The position numbers were made by a program, and so were the translations under genes. From Bacteroidales bacterium UBA1756 (GTDB lineage Bacteria; Bacteroidota; Bacteroidia; Bacteroidales; WCHB1-69), in contig DCHI01000036.1 in assembly GCA_002314795.1 (NCBI GenBank), positions 8,613-48,055 of the forward strand: a stretch of 39,443 bases of DNA. The letters run 5' to 3'. The notes below the pieces were generated by a model, which ran no database searches, was not told the DNA's origin, and saw only the letters and a list, made by a program, of their open reading frames with translations. Of the stretch, positions 33,388-39,443 are shown piece after piece (the stretch's first letter is position 1; the number at the start of each line of letters is the position of its first letter).

Positions 33388-33470
33388 AACAATCTCCCGA
33401 ACTAAATTCTAACAATCTCCCGAACAAAATTTCAACAATCTCCCGAACGAAATTCTAACAATCTCCCGAA
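33388..33470 (+). repeat. Four direct repeats with a 23-bp period
   Basis: The 14-bp core AACAATCTCCCGAA begins at 33388, 33411, 33434 and 33457, each exactly 23 bp after the last. The 9-bp spacers are also similar (for example CTAAATTCT and CGAAATTCT). The array ends 15 bp before the -33 element of the ATPase promoter. A 23-bp period is about two helical turns, so all copies face nearly the same side of the DNA, as iteron-like or activator sites do. Confidence 0.9.
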
Positions 33471-33485
33471 TGATTGATTCAATAG

Positions 33486-33516
33486 TTGCGTATATTATTT
33501 ATTATTAGTACTTTTG
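33486..33516 (+). promoter_or_regulatory. Promoter of the DUF4143 ATPase gene
   Basis: TTG at 33486-33488, 20 bp, then TACTTTTG at 33509-33516 followed by CGCC is a near-consensus Bacteroidota promoter. The leader to the ATG at 33533 would be only about 10 nt. Confidence 0.7.
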
Positions 33517-33532
33517 CGCCTTCAATTCAATT

Positions 33533-34825
33533 ATGAAGGAAATGGCAGATTTTACATATAAAAATCGAATTGCAGATTCAATTTTGCAACGAAAGATGCA
33601 AGGAAAAGGGGCTGTTTTAATTGAGGGGCCCAAATGGTGTGGGAAAACGACCACCGCGCAGCAAATTGCTCAAAGTTCTTTAATGCTTGGCAAGAAGGTC
33701 GTACTTGAAAAAAGCAGAGAACTGATAGAATTCAATCCGGACTTGCTTTTGGCAGGAGATACGCCTCGTCTATTGGATGAATGGCAAACAATTCCTGCAT
33801 TATGGGACGAGGTGCGTAGTGCCGTGGATGAACGTCGCCAGTTCGGCCAATTTGTCCTGACGGGTTCGTCTGTCCTTCCCGAAGCGATGGAGACGATTCA
33901 TAGTGGAACTGGACGAATCGGTCATTTGAATATGCGACCTATGAGTCTATATGAATCAGGGGAATCGAATGGAACTGTGTCTTTGGAAGACCTTTTTGCA
34001 GGAAAAGAATTGGGCGTTTGTCCGAATGAATTGACATTGCAAGATATTTGCTATCTGATTTGTCGTGGTGGGTGGCCGCAAGCAACTTTATTAAAAGGCG
34101 ATGTCGCACTGGATCAGGCATTTGATTATGTAAATTCGGTTGTGACGAATGACATCAACCGAGTTGATAAAGTGCGCCGTTCCCCGGAACGGGCAAAAAT
34201 GATTCTTCGCTCCTACGCCCGTAATCAAGGACATCAGATTCCTTATACAACTATTTGTGAAGACATTAAATCCAATGATAGTCAGACTATTAATGATGAT
34301 ACTGTGGCGGATTATGTGGGAGCGCTTCGTAAATTGTTTGTTATAGAAGATATGCCTGCTTGGAACCCGAATTTGCGAAGCAAAACCGCCATACGCACTT
34401 CGCACAATAGATATTTTGTCGATCCAAGTATTGCTGCCGGCGCGTTGCAAGTGAGCCCGAAAGATTTGGAACAAGATCCCAAAGCGTGTGGAATGTTTTT
34501 TGAGAGTCTCGTGGTTCGCGATTTGCGCGTTTTTGCAGATGCCTTATTGGGAGAAGTTTACCATTATCGAGACAATCGTGGCTTGGAATGCGATGCCGTT
34601 CTACATCGTCGTAATGGTCAGTATGCACTTATTGAAATCAAGTTGGGCGGTATGACGAAAATCAAGGAAGGTGCTGCTACATTGAATGCTTTGAAACAAG
34701 ATTTGAATCCAGATAAAATGCCACTGCCCGCCTTCTGTATGATTGTAACCGCAGTGGGCGATTACGCTTATCAACGGAAAGAAGATGGGATTTACGTTGT
34801 ACCTATCGGTTGCTTAAAACATTAG
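33533..34825 (+). CDS. AAA ATPase with DUF4143 and PD-(D/E)XK-like C-terminus
   Basis: The 430-residue product has an N-terminal ATPase domain with Walker A EGPKWCGKTT (Lys38), Walker B RLLDEWQ (D82, E83) and a sensor-like LTGSS. A winged-helix region follows (about 195-290). The C-terminal DUF4143 domain (about 300-425) contains LECDAVL (D354) and IEIK (E368, K370), the acidic-ExK pattern of the PD-(D/E)XK nuclease fold. Members of this large, mobile-looking family are common in Bacteroidota and anaerobes and have no settled function. They are often suspected of a role in DNA metabolism or toxin-antitoxin-like behaviour. A second in-frame Met (33542) is an equally possible start. The gene is preceded by the 23-bp direct repeats and followed by a bidirectional terminator, so it is a self-contained unit. 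Confidence 0.88.
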   Translation: MKEMADFTYKNRIADSILQRKMQGKGAVLIEGPKWCGKTTTAQQIAQSSLMLGKKVVLEKSRELIEFNPDLLLAGDTPRLLDEWQTIPALWDEVRSAVDERRQFGQFVLTGSSVLPEAMETIHSGTGRIGHLNMRPMSLYESGESNGTVSLEDLFAGKELGVCPNELTLQDICYLICRGGWPQATLLKGDVALDQAFDYVNSVVTNDINRVDKVRRSPERAKMILRSYARNQGHQIPYTTICEDIKSNDSQTINDDTVADYVGALRKLFVIEDMPAWNPNLRSKTAIRTSHNRYFVDPSIAAGALQVSPKDLEQDPKACGMFFESLVVRDLRVFADALLGEVYHYRDNRGLECDAVLHRRNGQYALIEIKLGGMTKIKEGAATLNALKQDLNPDKMPLPAFCMIVTAVGDYAYQRKEDGIYVVPIGCLKH

Positions 34826-34856
34826 TAATTAGTCGATTCCATTCTCCTTTACACAA

Positions 34857-34891
34857 AAAAAAGTCCCAACCAACGAGGCCGGGACTTTTTT
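34857..34891. terminator. Bidirectional intrinsic terminator between ATPase gene and arcC
   Basis: A perfect 11-bp stem (AAAAAAGTCCC at 34857-34867 with GGGACTTTTTT at 34881-34891) encloses a 13-nt loop. The A-run and T-run let it end both the plus-strand ATPase transcript and the minus-strand carbamate kinase transcript. Confidence 0.9.
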
Positions 34892-34910
34892 GTTGCATAA
34901 ATAATCGAAT

Positions 34911-35849
34911 CTACCGAACGATGCGAGTTCCGCAGGCGGGATTCCCTAACTGACCCGCTTCGGTGATGATGCATTCGGCACCGCCGTTTTCAACGAAATA
35001 GATGGCCGCACGAACTTTCGGAGCCATTGAACCTTCCGTGAAATGACCTTCTTCCAAATATTGTTTGGCTTCGGCTACGGTGATGGTGTCAAGTGCCTTC
35101 TCATTGGGCTTTTTGAAATTGAGGTAGACTTTCGGAACGTCCGTGAGAATGTAAAATTCGTCCGCCCCGATTTCTACTGCGGTGAGTGCTGATGCCAAGT
35201 CCTTGTCAATGACCGCTTCTACACCTTTCGTGTAACCGTCTTTTACAACAACCGGAATGCCACCGCCACCTACGGTAACGACAACGTTTCCTGCTTCGGC
35301 AAGTTGCTTGACAATCTTGATGTTGGCAACTTTCAAAGGTTTCGGGGAAGCAACTACTTTGCGCCAGCCGTTTCCTTTGGGATCTTCACGGAAGATAGCG
35401 CCCGTTGCTGCTGCGTATTGGTCCGCTTCCTCTTTTTTGTAGTAAGGTCCTACGGGTTTCGTGGGGTTCTTGAACATTGGGTCTTCCCCGTTGACCTCAA
35501 CCTGAGTGACAATGGTGACCACGTTTTTGTCAAGGTTTTCTCTTACAAAAATGTTGCGAAAACCTTGTTCAATTAAATAACCAATGGAACCTTGTGTTTC
35601 GGAAACGCAGAAGTCCATCGGCATCACTTGCAAACCGAAGGTTTTGTTTCCCGCTTCGTGTTGAAGCATCACATTCCCTACTTGAGGACCATTTCCGTGT
35701 CCGATAACGAGGTTATAGTCCTGTTTTAATAAACCGAGCAACGATTCACACGTTGAGGTTACATTTTGAATTTGTTCTTGATAAGTTCCTTTCTGGCCGC
35801 TGCGCAACAAAGCGTTTCCTCCGAAAGCGACCACTGCTAATTTTGCCAT
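34911..35849 (-). CDS. arcC: Carbamate kinase
   Basis: The 312-residue protein matches carbamate kinase along its whole length: VVAFGGNALL at the N-terminus, VIGHGNGPQVGN, the insert subdomain ending PYYKKEEAD, VVASPKPL, VTVGGGGIPVV, AVIDKDLAS, ILTDVPKVYLNF and the C-terminal GTRI. It makes ATP and carbamate-derived NH3 and CO2 from carbamoyl phosphate and ADP in fermentative arginine, citrulline or agmatine breakdown. No arginine deiminase or ornithine carbamoyltransferase gene is next to it here; the next genes on its strand are the S4 protein and folD. A -7 element lies upstream (35905-35912), so it is probably transcribed alone. Confidence 0.95.
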   Translation of the reverse strand: MAKLAVVAFGGNALLRSGQKGTYQEQIQNVTSTCESLLGLLKQDYNLVIGHGNGPQVGNVMLQHEAGNKTFGLQVMPMDFCVSETQGSIGYLIEQGFRNIFVRENLDKNVVTIVTQVEVNGEDPMFKNPTKPVGPYYKKEEADQYAAATGAIFREDPKGNGWRKVVASPKPLKVANIKIVKQLAEAGNVVVTVGGGGIPVVVKDGYTKGVEAVIDKDLASALTAVEIGADEFYILTDVPKVYLNFKKPNEKALDTITVAEAKQYLEEGHFTEGSMAPKVRAAIYFVENGGAECIITEAGQLGNPACGTRIVR

Positions 35850-35904
35850 AGTTTTTTTCTATTATAAATATTGTGTAAATGTTATGAGTCCTTGAATGGG
35901 GCGG

Positions 35905-35912
35905 CAAAAGTA
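35905..35912 (-). promoter_or_regulatory. -7 element of arcC
   Basis: TACTTTTG (complement of 35905-35912), followed by GCCGCCCC on the minus strand, matches TAnnTTTG. No clear -33 TTTG is seen, partly because the region overlaps the end of the S4 gene. Confidence 0.5.
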
Positions 35913-35933
35913 CGACATTAGTTCGATACTTGA

Positions 35934-36329
35934 CTACTCTTCTTCACTTTCGCCACCATATAGATTTTTCACGAATTCAATCTGCCTGCGGTCCCGTTTG
36001 GTAGGCCGGCCCTCGCCACGGTCGCGATGCTCAAAACGCATATTCAGCATCTTCACTCTTTCGTACTCTTCCGCAGGGGTAAGGTCCGTCATATATTGCG
36101 GCACCAATGGCGCTCCCACACGGTTCTTGGGTGAGTCAATGGCCTGCACCGTCTTTTCAAGTTGACCGATGTGTACCACAAAAATTTCGTCCTGCTTGAC
36201 AACTTTTGATGGTTTTACGTTCGTGCCGTTCATTTTCACTTTCCCGGCATTGCAGGCGTCCGTAGCCATTGAGCGTGTCTTGAAAAGTCGCACGCACCAC
36301 AGCCATTTGTCTATTCGGATGTTCTCCAT
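35934..36329 (-). CDS. S4-domain RNA-binding protein (Hsp15-like)
   Basis: The 131-residue protein begins MENIRIDKWLWCVRLFKTRSMATDACNAGKVKMNG, the canonical S4 RNA-binding domain of Hsp15-type proteins. A basic C-terminal tail (RGEGRPTKRDRRQIEF) follows and ends in an acidic run. E. coli Hsp15 binds free 50S subunits carrying stalled nascent chains; a similar ribosome-rescue role is inferred by family. The ATG at 36329 fits the domain start; a longer frame upstream overlaps folD more deeply and lacks family resemblance. The start codon overlaps the folD stop by 19 bp, so the two are coupled. Confidence 0.88.
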   Translation of the reverse strand: MENIRIDKWLWCVRLFKTRSMATDACNAGKVKMNGTNVKPSKVVKQDEIFVVHIGQLEKTVQAIDSPKNRVGAPLVPQYMTDLTPAEEYERVKMLNMRFEHRDRGEGRPTKRDRRQIEFVKNLYGGESEEE

Positions 36330-37198
36330 TTTTTCTCTCTTGCGTGTAAAGTATTGAGTAATAAGCAAGTCATCGTCATCGGCCCTACGCCACCAGGAAC
36401 AGGCGTAATGGCTTCGCACTTCTTGGATACTTCGTCGTATTTTACGTCACCGCAAATACGGTAGCCCTTTTCGTTTGTAGCGTCCGGCACGCGGTGAATG
36501 CCAATGTCAATGACGGTGGCTCCCTCCTTAACGTATTCTGCCGTAATCATTTCCGCTTTCCCAATAGCGACTAACAGAATGTCGGCCGTCGCACAAATCT
36601 CTTTGAGGTTGGCGGTGCGACTGTGACAAATAGTAACCGTAGCATTCCCTTGTTCCGATTTTTCTGCCAACAGCATTGCTAACGGCTTGCCGACAATGTT
36701 GCTTCGTCCAAGAACGACACAGTGCTTTCCGTTGGCGGAAATGCCGGCGCGTTTCATCAGCTCCACTGTTCCGTACGGCGTCGCCGGCAGAAAGTCGGCC
36801 TCTCCTAACAACAGTTTCCCATAATTGATGGGATGAAAGCAGTCAACGTCTTTTTTCGGGTCAACGTGGGCAACTACTTTGTCCATTGCGATTTGCTTCG
36901 GCAGGGGCATCTGAATAATGTATCCGTCAATTTCCTCATCTTGATTAAGGAAATCAAGGGCTTGTAAAAATTCATCTTCTTTAATATCAGATGGATAGTG
37001 ATAAATGGAAGAGATAAACCCTACCTCTTTGCACGATTTGCAGATGCTATCCACGTAGGTCTTTGCTGCGCCGTCTTCTCCTACGATTACGGCGGCTAAA
37101 TGAGGTACCGGTTGCCCCTCTTTCATCATCGCCTTGACTTTGTTGGCGATTTCGTCTTTAACTTCGTTGGCAATTTGCTTGCCATCAATGATTTTCAT
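36311..37198 (-). CDS. folD: Bifunctional-type FolD with altered active-site lysine
   Basis: The 295-residue protein is clearly FolD: MKIIDGKQIA at the start, GYIIQMPLPK, KDVDCFHPIN, PATPYGTVELMKR, VLGRSNIVGKP for NADP binding and ITPVPGGVGPMT. FolD interconverts methylene-, methenyl- and formyl-tetrahydrofolate. The family YxxxK motif (Lys56 of the human enzyme, essential for cyclohydrolase activity) reads Tyr48-Val-Asp-Ser-Ile52 here. The following CKSCKEVGF aligns without gaps with the usual xKxCxxxGF, and the codon at 37043-37045 is ATC on the minus strand. The dehydrogenase half may remain while cyclohydrolase activity is impaired. The start at 37198 fits the family; era lies 32 bp upstream on the same strand. 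Confidence 0.93.
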   Translation of the reverse strand: MKIIDGKQIANEVKDEIANKVKAMMKEGQPVPHLAAVIVGEDGAAKTYVDSICKSCKEVGFISSIYHYPSDIKEDEFLQALDFLNQDEEIDGYIIQMPLPKQIAMDKVVAHVDPKKDVDCFHPINYGKLLLGEADFLPATPYGTVELMKRAGISANGKHCVVLGRSNIVGKPLAMLLAEKSEQGNATVTICHSRTANLKEICATADILLVAIGKAEMITAEYVKEGATVIDIGIHRVPDATNEKGYRICGDVKYDEVSKKCEAITPVPGGVGPMTMTCLLLNTLHAREKKWRTSE

Positions 37199-37230
37199 AA
37201 TATGATGTTTTTTGTTTATTCTTAAAAAAA

Positions 37231-38127
37231 TTAGGCGGGATTGTAACCGAACTTCTTCATAATGAGGTCGTTGTTTCTCCAATCCTTCAAAACTTTTACC
37301 GAAAGGTCCAAATAGACGTGCTTGTCAAGAAATTCTTCGATGGCGGTGCGTGATTCAATGCCCAATTTTTTGATGGCGGCTCCTTTGTTCCCGATGACGA
37401 TTCCTTTTTGGGTGTCGCGTTCAACGTATAAAGTGGCCATAATACGAATCAGGTCGTCTGTTTCTTTGTACTCATCTACCACCACTTCCACGCTGTATGG
37501 AATTTCCTTTTTGTATAGTAAAAGAATTTTTTCACGAATGATTTCTGAAACGAAGAACCGCATCGGACGGTCGGTCAGTTGGTCCTTTGGAAAATAGGGA
37601 GGACAAACGGGCAATTTCTCAATGATTTTCTGCAAAAGAACATCCAGGTTCAGACCTTCTAATGCCGATATTTGGATGGGCTCCGCTTGGGGAAGGAGAG
37701 TGGTCCAATGTTGTACTGAAGCATCAATCTGTTCCGATGTCGCTTTGTCTATTTTGTTGAAAACCAATAGGATTGGTGTGTTGATTTTTTGCAATTTGGA
37801 AATCACCTGCTCGTCGTACTTGGTTTCTCCGCATTCCACCAGATAAAGAATCAGATCTGCATCCTGAAGCGATTCTGAGACGAATTTCATCATCATTTCC
37901 TGCATCTTGTAGGCGGGAGTTAGAATGCCCGGAAGGTCGGAGTAGATAATCTGAAAATTTTCTCCGTCAACAATTCCCTTAATCCGGTGGCGTGTGGTTT
38001 GTGCTTTTGCTGTGATGATGGAAAGCCGTTCGCCAACCAATTGGTTCATTAACGTGCTTTTTCCAACATTGGGATTTCCAATCAGGTTAACAAAACCGGC
38101 GCGGTGTTCTGAATTCTCGTTGTTCAT
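37231..38127 (-). CDS. era: GTPase Era
   Basis: The 298-residue protein has the Era GTPase domain with G1 GNPNVGKS, G2 AQTTRHR, G3 DLPG, G4 NKID and G5 SAL. A C-terminal KH RNA-binding domain follows (about residues 205-285) with the GxxG loop in VIGNKGAAIKKLG. G3 is DLPG rather than the more usual DTPG, a mild change. Era binds 16S rRNA near its 3' end during 30S assembly. The ATG at 38127 gives the family's normal length and N-terminus; the open frame continues upstream but has no Era homology. A minus-strand -7 element lies at 38149-38156. folD and the S4 gene follow on the same strand. Confidence 0.95.
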   Translation of the reverse strand: MNNENSEHRAGFVNLIGNPNVGKSTLMNQLVGERLSIITAKAQTTRHRIKGIVDGENFQIIYSDLPGILTPAYKMQEMMMKFVSESLQDADLILYLVECGETKYDEQVISKLQKINTPILLVFNKIDKATSEQIDASVQHWTTLLPQAEPIQISALEGLNLDVLLQKIIEKLPVCPPYFPKDQLTDRPMRFFVSEIIREKILLLYKKEIPYSVEVVVDEYKETDDLIRIMATLYVERDTQKGIVIGNKGAAIKKLGIESRTAIEEFLDKHVYLDLSVKVLKDWRNNDLIMKKFGYNPA

Positions 38128-38148
38128 TATTATATCGTAAAACGGCTG

Positions 38149-38156
38149 CAAAAGTA
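38149..38156 (-). promoter_or_regulatory. -7 element of era
   Basis: TACTTTTG (complement of 38149-38156), followed by GCAGCCG on the minus strand, lies 21 bp before the era ATG. No clear -33 TTTG is seen. Confidence 0.55.
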
Positions 38157-38190
38157 CGATTTTATCTTTGATGTGCTTGTTTAAAAAATT

Positions 38191-38209
38191 GTAAAAGCGT
38201 TTACTATTT
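38191..38209. promoter_or_regulatory. Third copy of the operator-like motif
   Basis: GTAAAAGCGTTTACTATTT differs at one position from site A (6074-6092) and at two positions from site B (6108-6126), all in the two central bases. It overlaps the expected -33 region of the aminotransferase promoter (-7 element at 38225-38232) and lies about 35 bp upstream of the era -7 element. Confidence 0.6.
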
Positions 38210-38224
38210 ATGTGGGAAAAGTTG

Positions 38225-38232
38225 TACTTTTG
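38225..38232 (+). promoter_or_regulatory. -7 element of the MalY/PatB-type gene
   Basis: TACTTTTG, followed by CGGCTC, lies 21 bp before the ATG at 38254. The operator-like motif sits 15-34 bp upstream. Confidence 0.6.
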
Positions 38233-38253
38233 CGGCTCTAATCCTTGAAAAAT

Positions 38254-39417
38254 ATGGAATATAATTTTGATGAAATAATCCCCCGAAAAGGAACCGGCTG
38301 TCTCAAATATGACAAGACAAACGAATTTCTTGGCGGCGAGGATGTTCTTCCTATGTGGATTGCAGATATGGATATTCGTATCCCTGATTTCATTACGGAT
38401 GCACTGAAAAAGAGAATGGACCACCCCGTTATCGGTTACTTTTACCATACCGATGAATTTTATCATTCTATCGTCCGCTGGATGCAGATGCGCCATCAAT
38501 GGAATATCTCTTCCAAATGGATTTGTTTCTCTCCCGGAATTGTGGCCGGACTGTCGTTTTTAATTCAGAATTTTACAGAAAAAGGAGATAAAGTGTTGAT
38601 TCAGACACCGGTTTATCCTCCTTTTTACGAAGTAGTTGAAAAAAATGGTCGTGAGCTCGTCACCAATCCGCTCTATTTGGAAGGAGATCGTTTCTTGATG
38701 AATTTCAACGATTTGGAAGAAAAGTTGAAACAGGGGCCGAAACTGATGATTATCAGCAATCCGCACAATCCGGTTGGCCGTTGCTGGAATCCCGATGAAT
38801 TGCGCCAGGTTGCGGAACTGTGCCTGAAGTATCATTGTCTTCTCATCAGCGATGAAATCCACTCGGATTTGACAATGCCGGGATTCAAGCACACGCCGGT
38901 CGCCAAGTTGTCGGACGAAATTGCACAAAACACGATTACTTGTATGTCGCCCAGCAAAACCTTTAATCTGGCTGGGTTGTTTACTTCGGAAATCATTATT
39001 CCAAATCCGCAGTTGCGCGCTCGCTTCAAAGCATTTATGAATGATACTGTCCATATTTACGGAAACGTTTTCGGGGATGTCGCTTTGCAGGCTGCCTATT
39101 CCTACGGCGCCGAATGGTTGGACCAACTCCGTGTCTATTTGGCGGGAAACGTTCAGTTCTGTAAAGATTTTTTAGCAGAAAAAATCCCTCAAATTAAAAC
39201 CTATTCGCACGAAGCAACCTATTTGATGTGGCTGAATTTCAAAGAATTGGGATATACACACGAACAGTTATCCCAAAAATTGTTGCAAGAAGCCAAGGTC
39301 GGATTTAACGATGGAACGGCCTTCGGTGCAGCGGGCGATAACTGTATGCGAATCAACCTCGCCTGTCCGCGGGCAACGGTGAAGGAGGCGCTGAACAGAC
39401 TTTCCGCAATATTCTAA
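38254..39417 (+). CDS. MalY/PatB family PLP-dependent C-S lyase / aminotransferase
   Basis: The 387-residue fold-type I PLP enzyme has the MalY/PatB opening (RKGTGCLKYD, then LPMWIADMD), SNPHNPVGR for PLP and carboxylate contacts, SDEIHSDL with the PLP-binding Asp, SPSKTFNLAGL with the Schiff-base Lys and a terminal RINLACPR substrate-carboxylate arginine. MalY/PatB enzymes are usually cystathionine beta-lyases releasing homocysteine or H2S, though some act as aminotransferases. A TTG nine bases upstream could also start translation, but the ATG fits the family. It is divergent from era and has the operator-like motif in its promoter region. The window ends 26 bp after its stop codon. Confidence 0.92.
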   Translation: MEYNFDEIIPRKGTGCLKYDKTNEFLGGEDVLPMWIADMDIRIPDFITDALKKRMDHPVIGYFYHTDEFYHSIVRWMQMRHQWNISSKWICFSPGIVAGLSFLIQNFTEKGDKVLIQTPVYPPFYEVVEKNGRELVTNPLYLEGDRFLMNFNDLEEKLKQGPKLMIISNPHNPVGRCWNPDELRQVAELCLKYHCLLISDEIHSDLTMPGFKHTPVAKLSDEIAQNTITCMSPSKTFNLAGLFTSEIIIPNPQLRARFKAFMNDTVHIYGNVFGDVALQAAYSYGAEWLDQLRVYLAGNVQFCKDFLAEKIPQIKTYSHEATYLMWLNFKELGYTHEQLSQKLLQEAKVGFNDGTAFGAAGDNCMRINLACPRATVKEALNRLSAIF

Positions 39418-39443
39418 CCGCGCCCTGATGCAATGAATTAAAA

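Larger units (their letters stand above)
33200..33532. other. Repeat-rich intergenic region before the DUF4143 ATPase gene
   Basis: In order this 333-bp spacer holds a 9-bp tandem array (33204-33248), a strong promoter match (33241-33272), a long hairpin (33326-33367), four direct repeats with 23-bp phasing (33388-33470) and a second promoter (33486-33516). A 71-codon minus-strand reading frame through it (33177-33392) is made of these repeats and is not called as a gene. The density of structure is unlike any other spacer in the window. Confidence 0.85.

Noticed and set aside
33177..33392. 71-codon minus-strand reading frame through the repeat-rich spacer
   Set aside because: Its codons are made of the hairpin arm and the 9-bp tandem array, giving a repetitive Asn/Phe/Thr tail; no promoter or family support.
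33388..33470. CRISPR array
   Set aside because: Repeats are only 14 bp with 9-bp spacers that are themselves similar, the period is 23 bp, and no cas gene is present.
37231..38499. Longer era reading frame with 124 extra N-terminal residues
   Set aside because: The extra part runs antisense through the era promoter and the start of the divergent PLP-enzyme gene and lacks Era homology; the ATG at 38127 gives normal length.

Overview
The window reads as a chromosomal segment of a Bacteroidota bacterium, most likely of the order Bacteroidales and probably uncultured. Four things point there: a giant secreted protein ends in a type IX secretion (T9SS) sorting domain; many intergenic regions carry TAnnTTTG -7 promoter elements, some with a TTG or TTTG -33 element about 20 bp upstream; start codons are preceded by A/T-rich sequence rather than Shine-Dalgarno motifs; and the LptD, ECF sigma, Na/Pi symporter and DUF4143 ATPase proteins have the family character usual in that phylum. 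This assignment rests on recognising families, not on a database search.

Layout. Bases 1-6068 (minus strand) hold a tightly packed seven-gene operon: a two-domain VOC protein, a short-chain dehydrogenase, HdrC-, HdrB- and HdrA-like subunits, a second small HdrC-like ferredoxin, and a membrane cytochrome-b/ferredoxin protein cut by the window edge. The operon looks like a quinone-linked Hdr-type redox complex attached to small-molecule enzymes of unknown substrate. Its promoter region carries two copies of an operator-like motif, and a third copy lies in the era/aminotransferase intergenic region. Bases 6466-17367 encode a 3,633-residue T9SS-secreted protein built from about 37 fibronectin-III-like repeats, many arranged as three-repeat super-units. 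Bases 17485-22338 encode a single-chain exonuclease-RecQ-UvrD protein.

Bases 22545-25059 hold a small four-helix membrane protein, a bidirectional terminator, tRNA-Val(GAC), a TIGR04076-family protein and a minus-strand cell-wall amidase with a SPOR domain. Divergent to the amidase come lptD, an ECF sigma factor and a single-pass membrane protein that may be its anti-sigma factor. At 28867-32287 a PhoR/PhoB-like two-component pair lies divergent to a Na/Pi symporter with a PhoU-like tail, with an 11-bp-phased direct repeat resembling a Pho box between them. A lipocalin-like lipoprotein follows. A 333-bp intergenic mosaic then contains 9-bp tandem repeats, two good promoters, a long hairpin and four 23-bp-phased direct repeats, and leads into a DUF4143 AAA ATPase gene.

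The right end carries housekeeping genes: carbamate kinase (arcC), an S4 RNA-binding protein, folD (with an unusual active-site substitution), era, and a divergent MalY/PatB-type PLP enzyme. The strongest candidates for something new are the VOC-SDR-Hdr operon with its shared operator, the repeat mosaic before the DUF4143 gene, the exonuclease-double-helicase fusion, and the FolD lacking its catalytic lysine.
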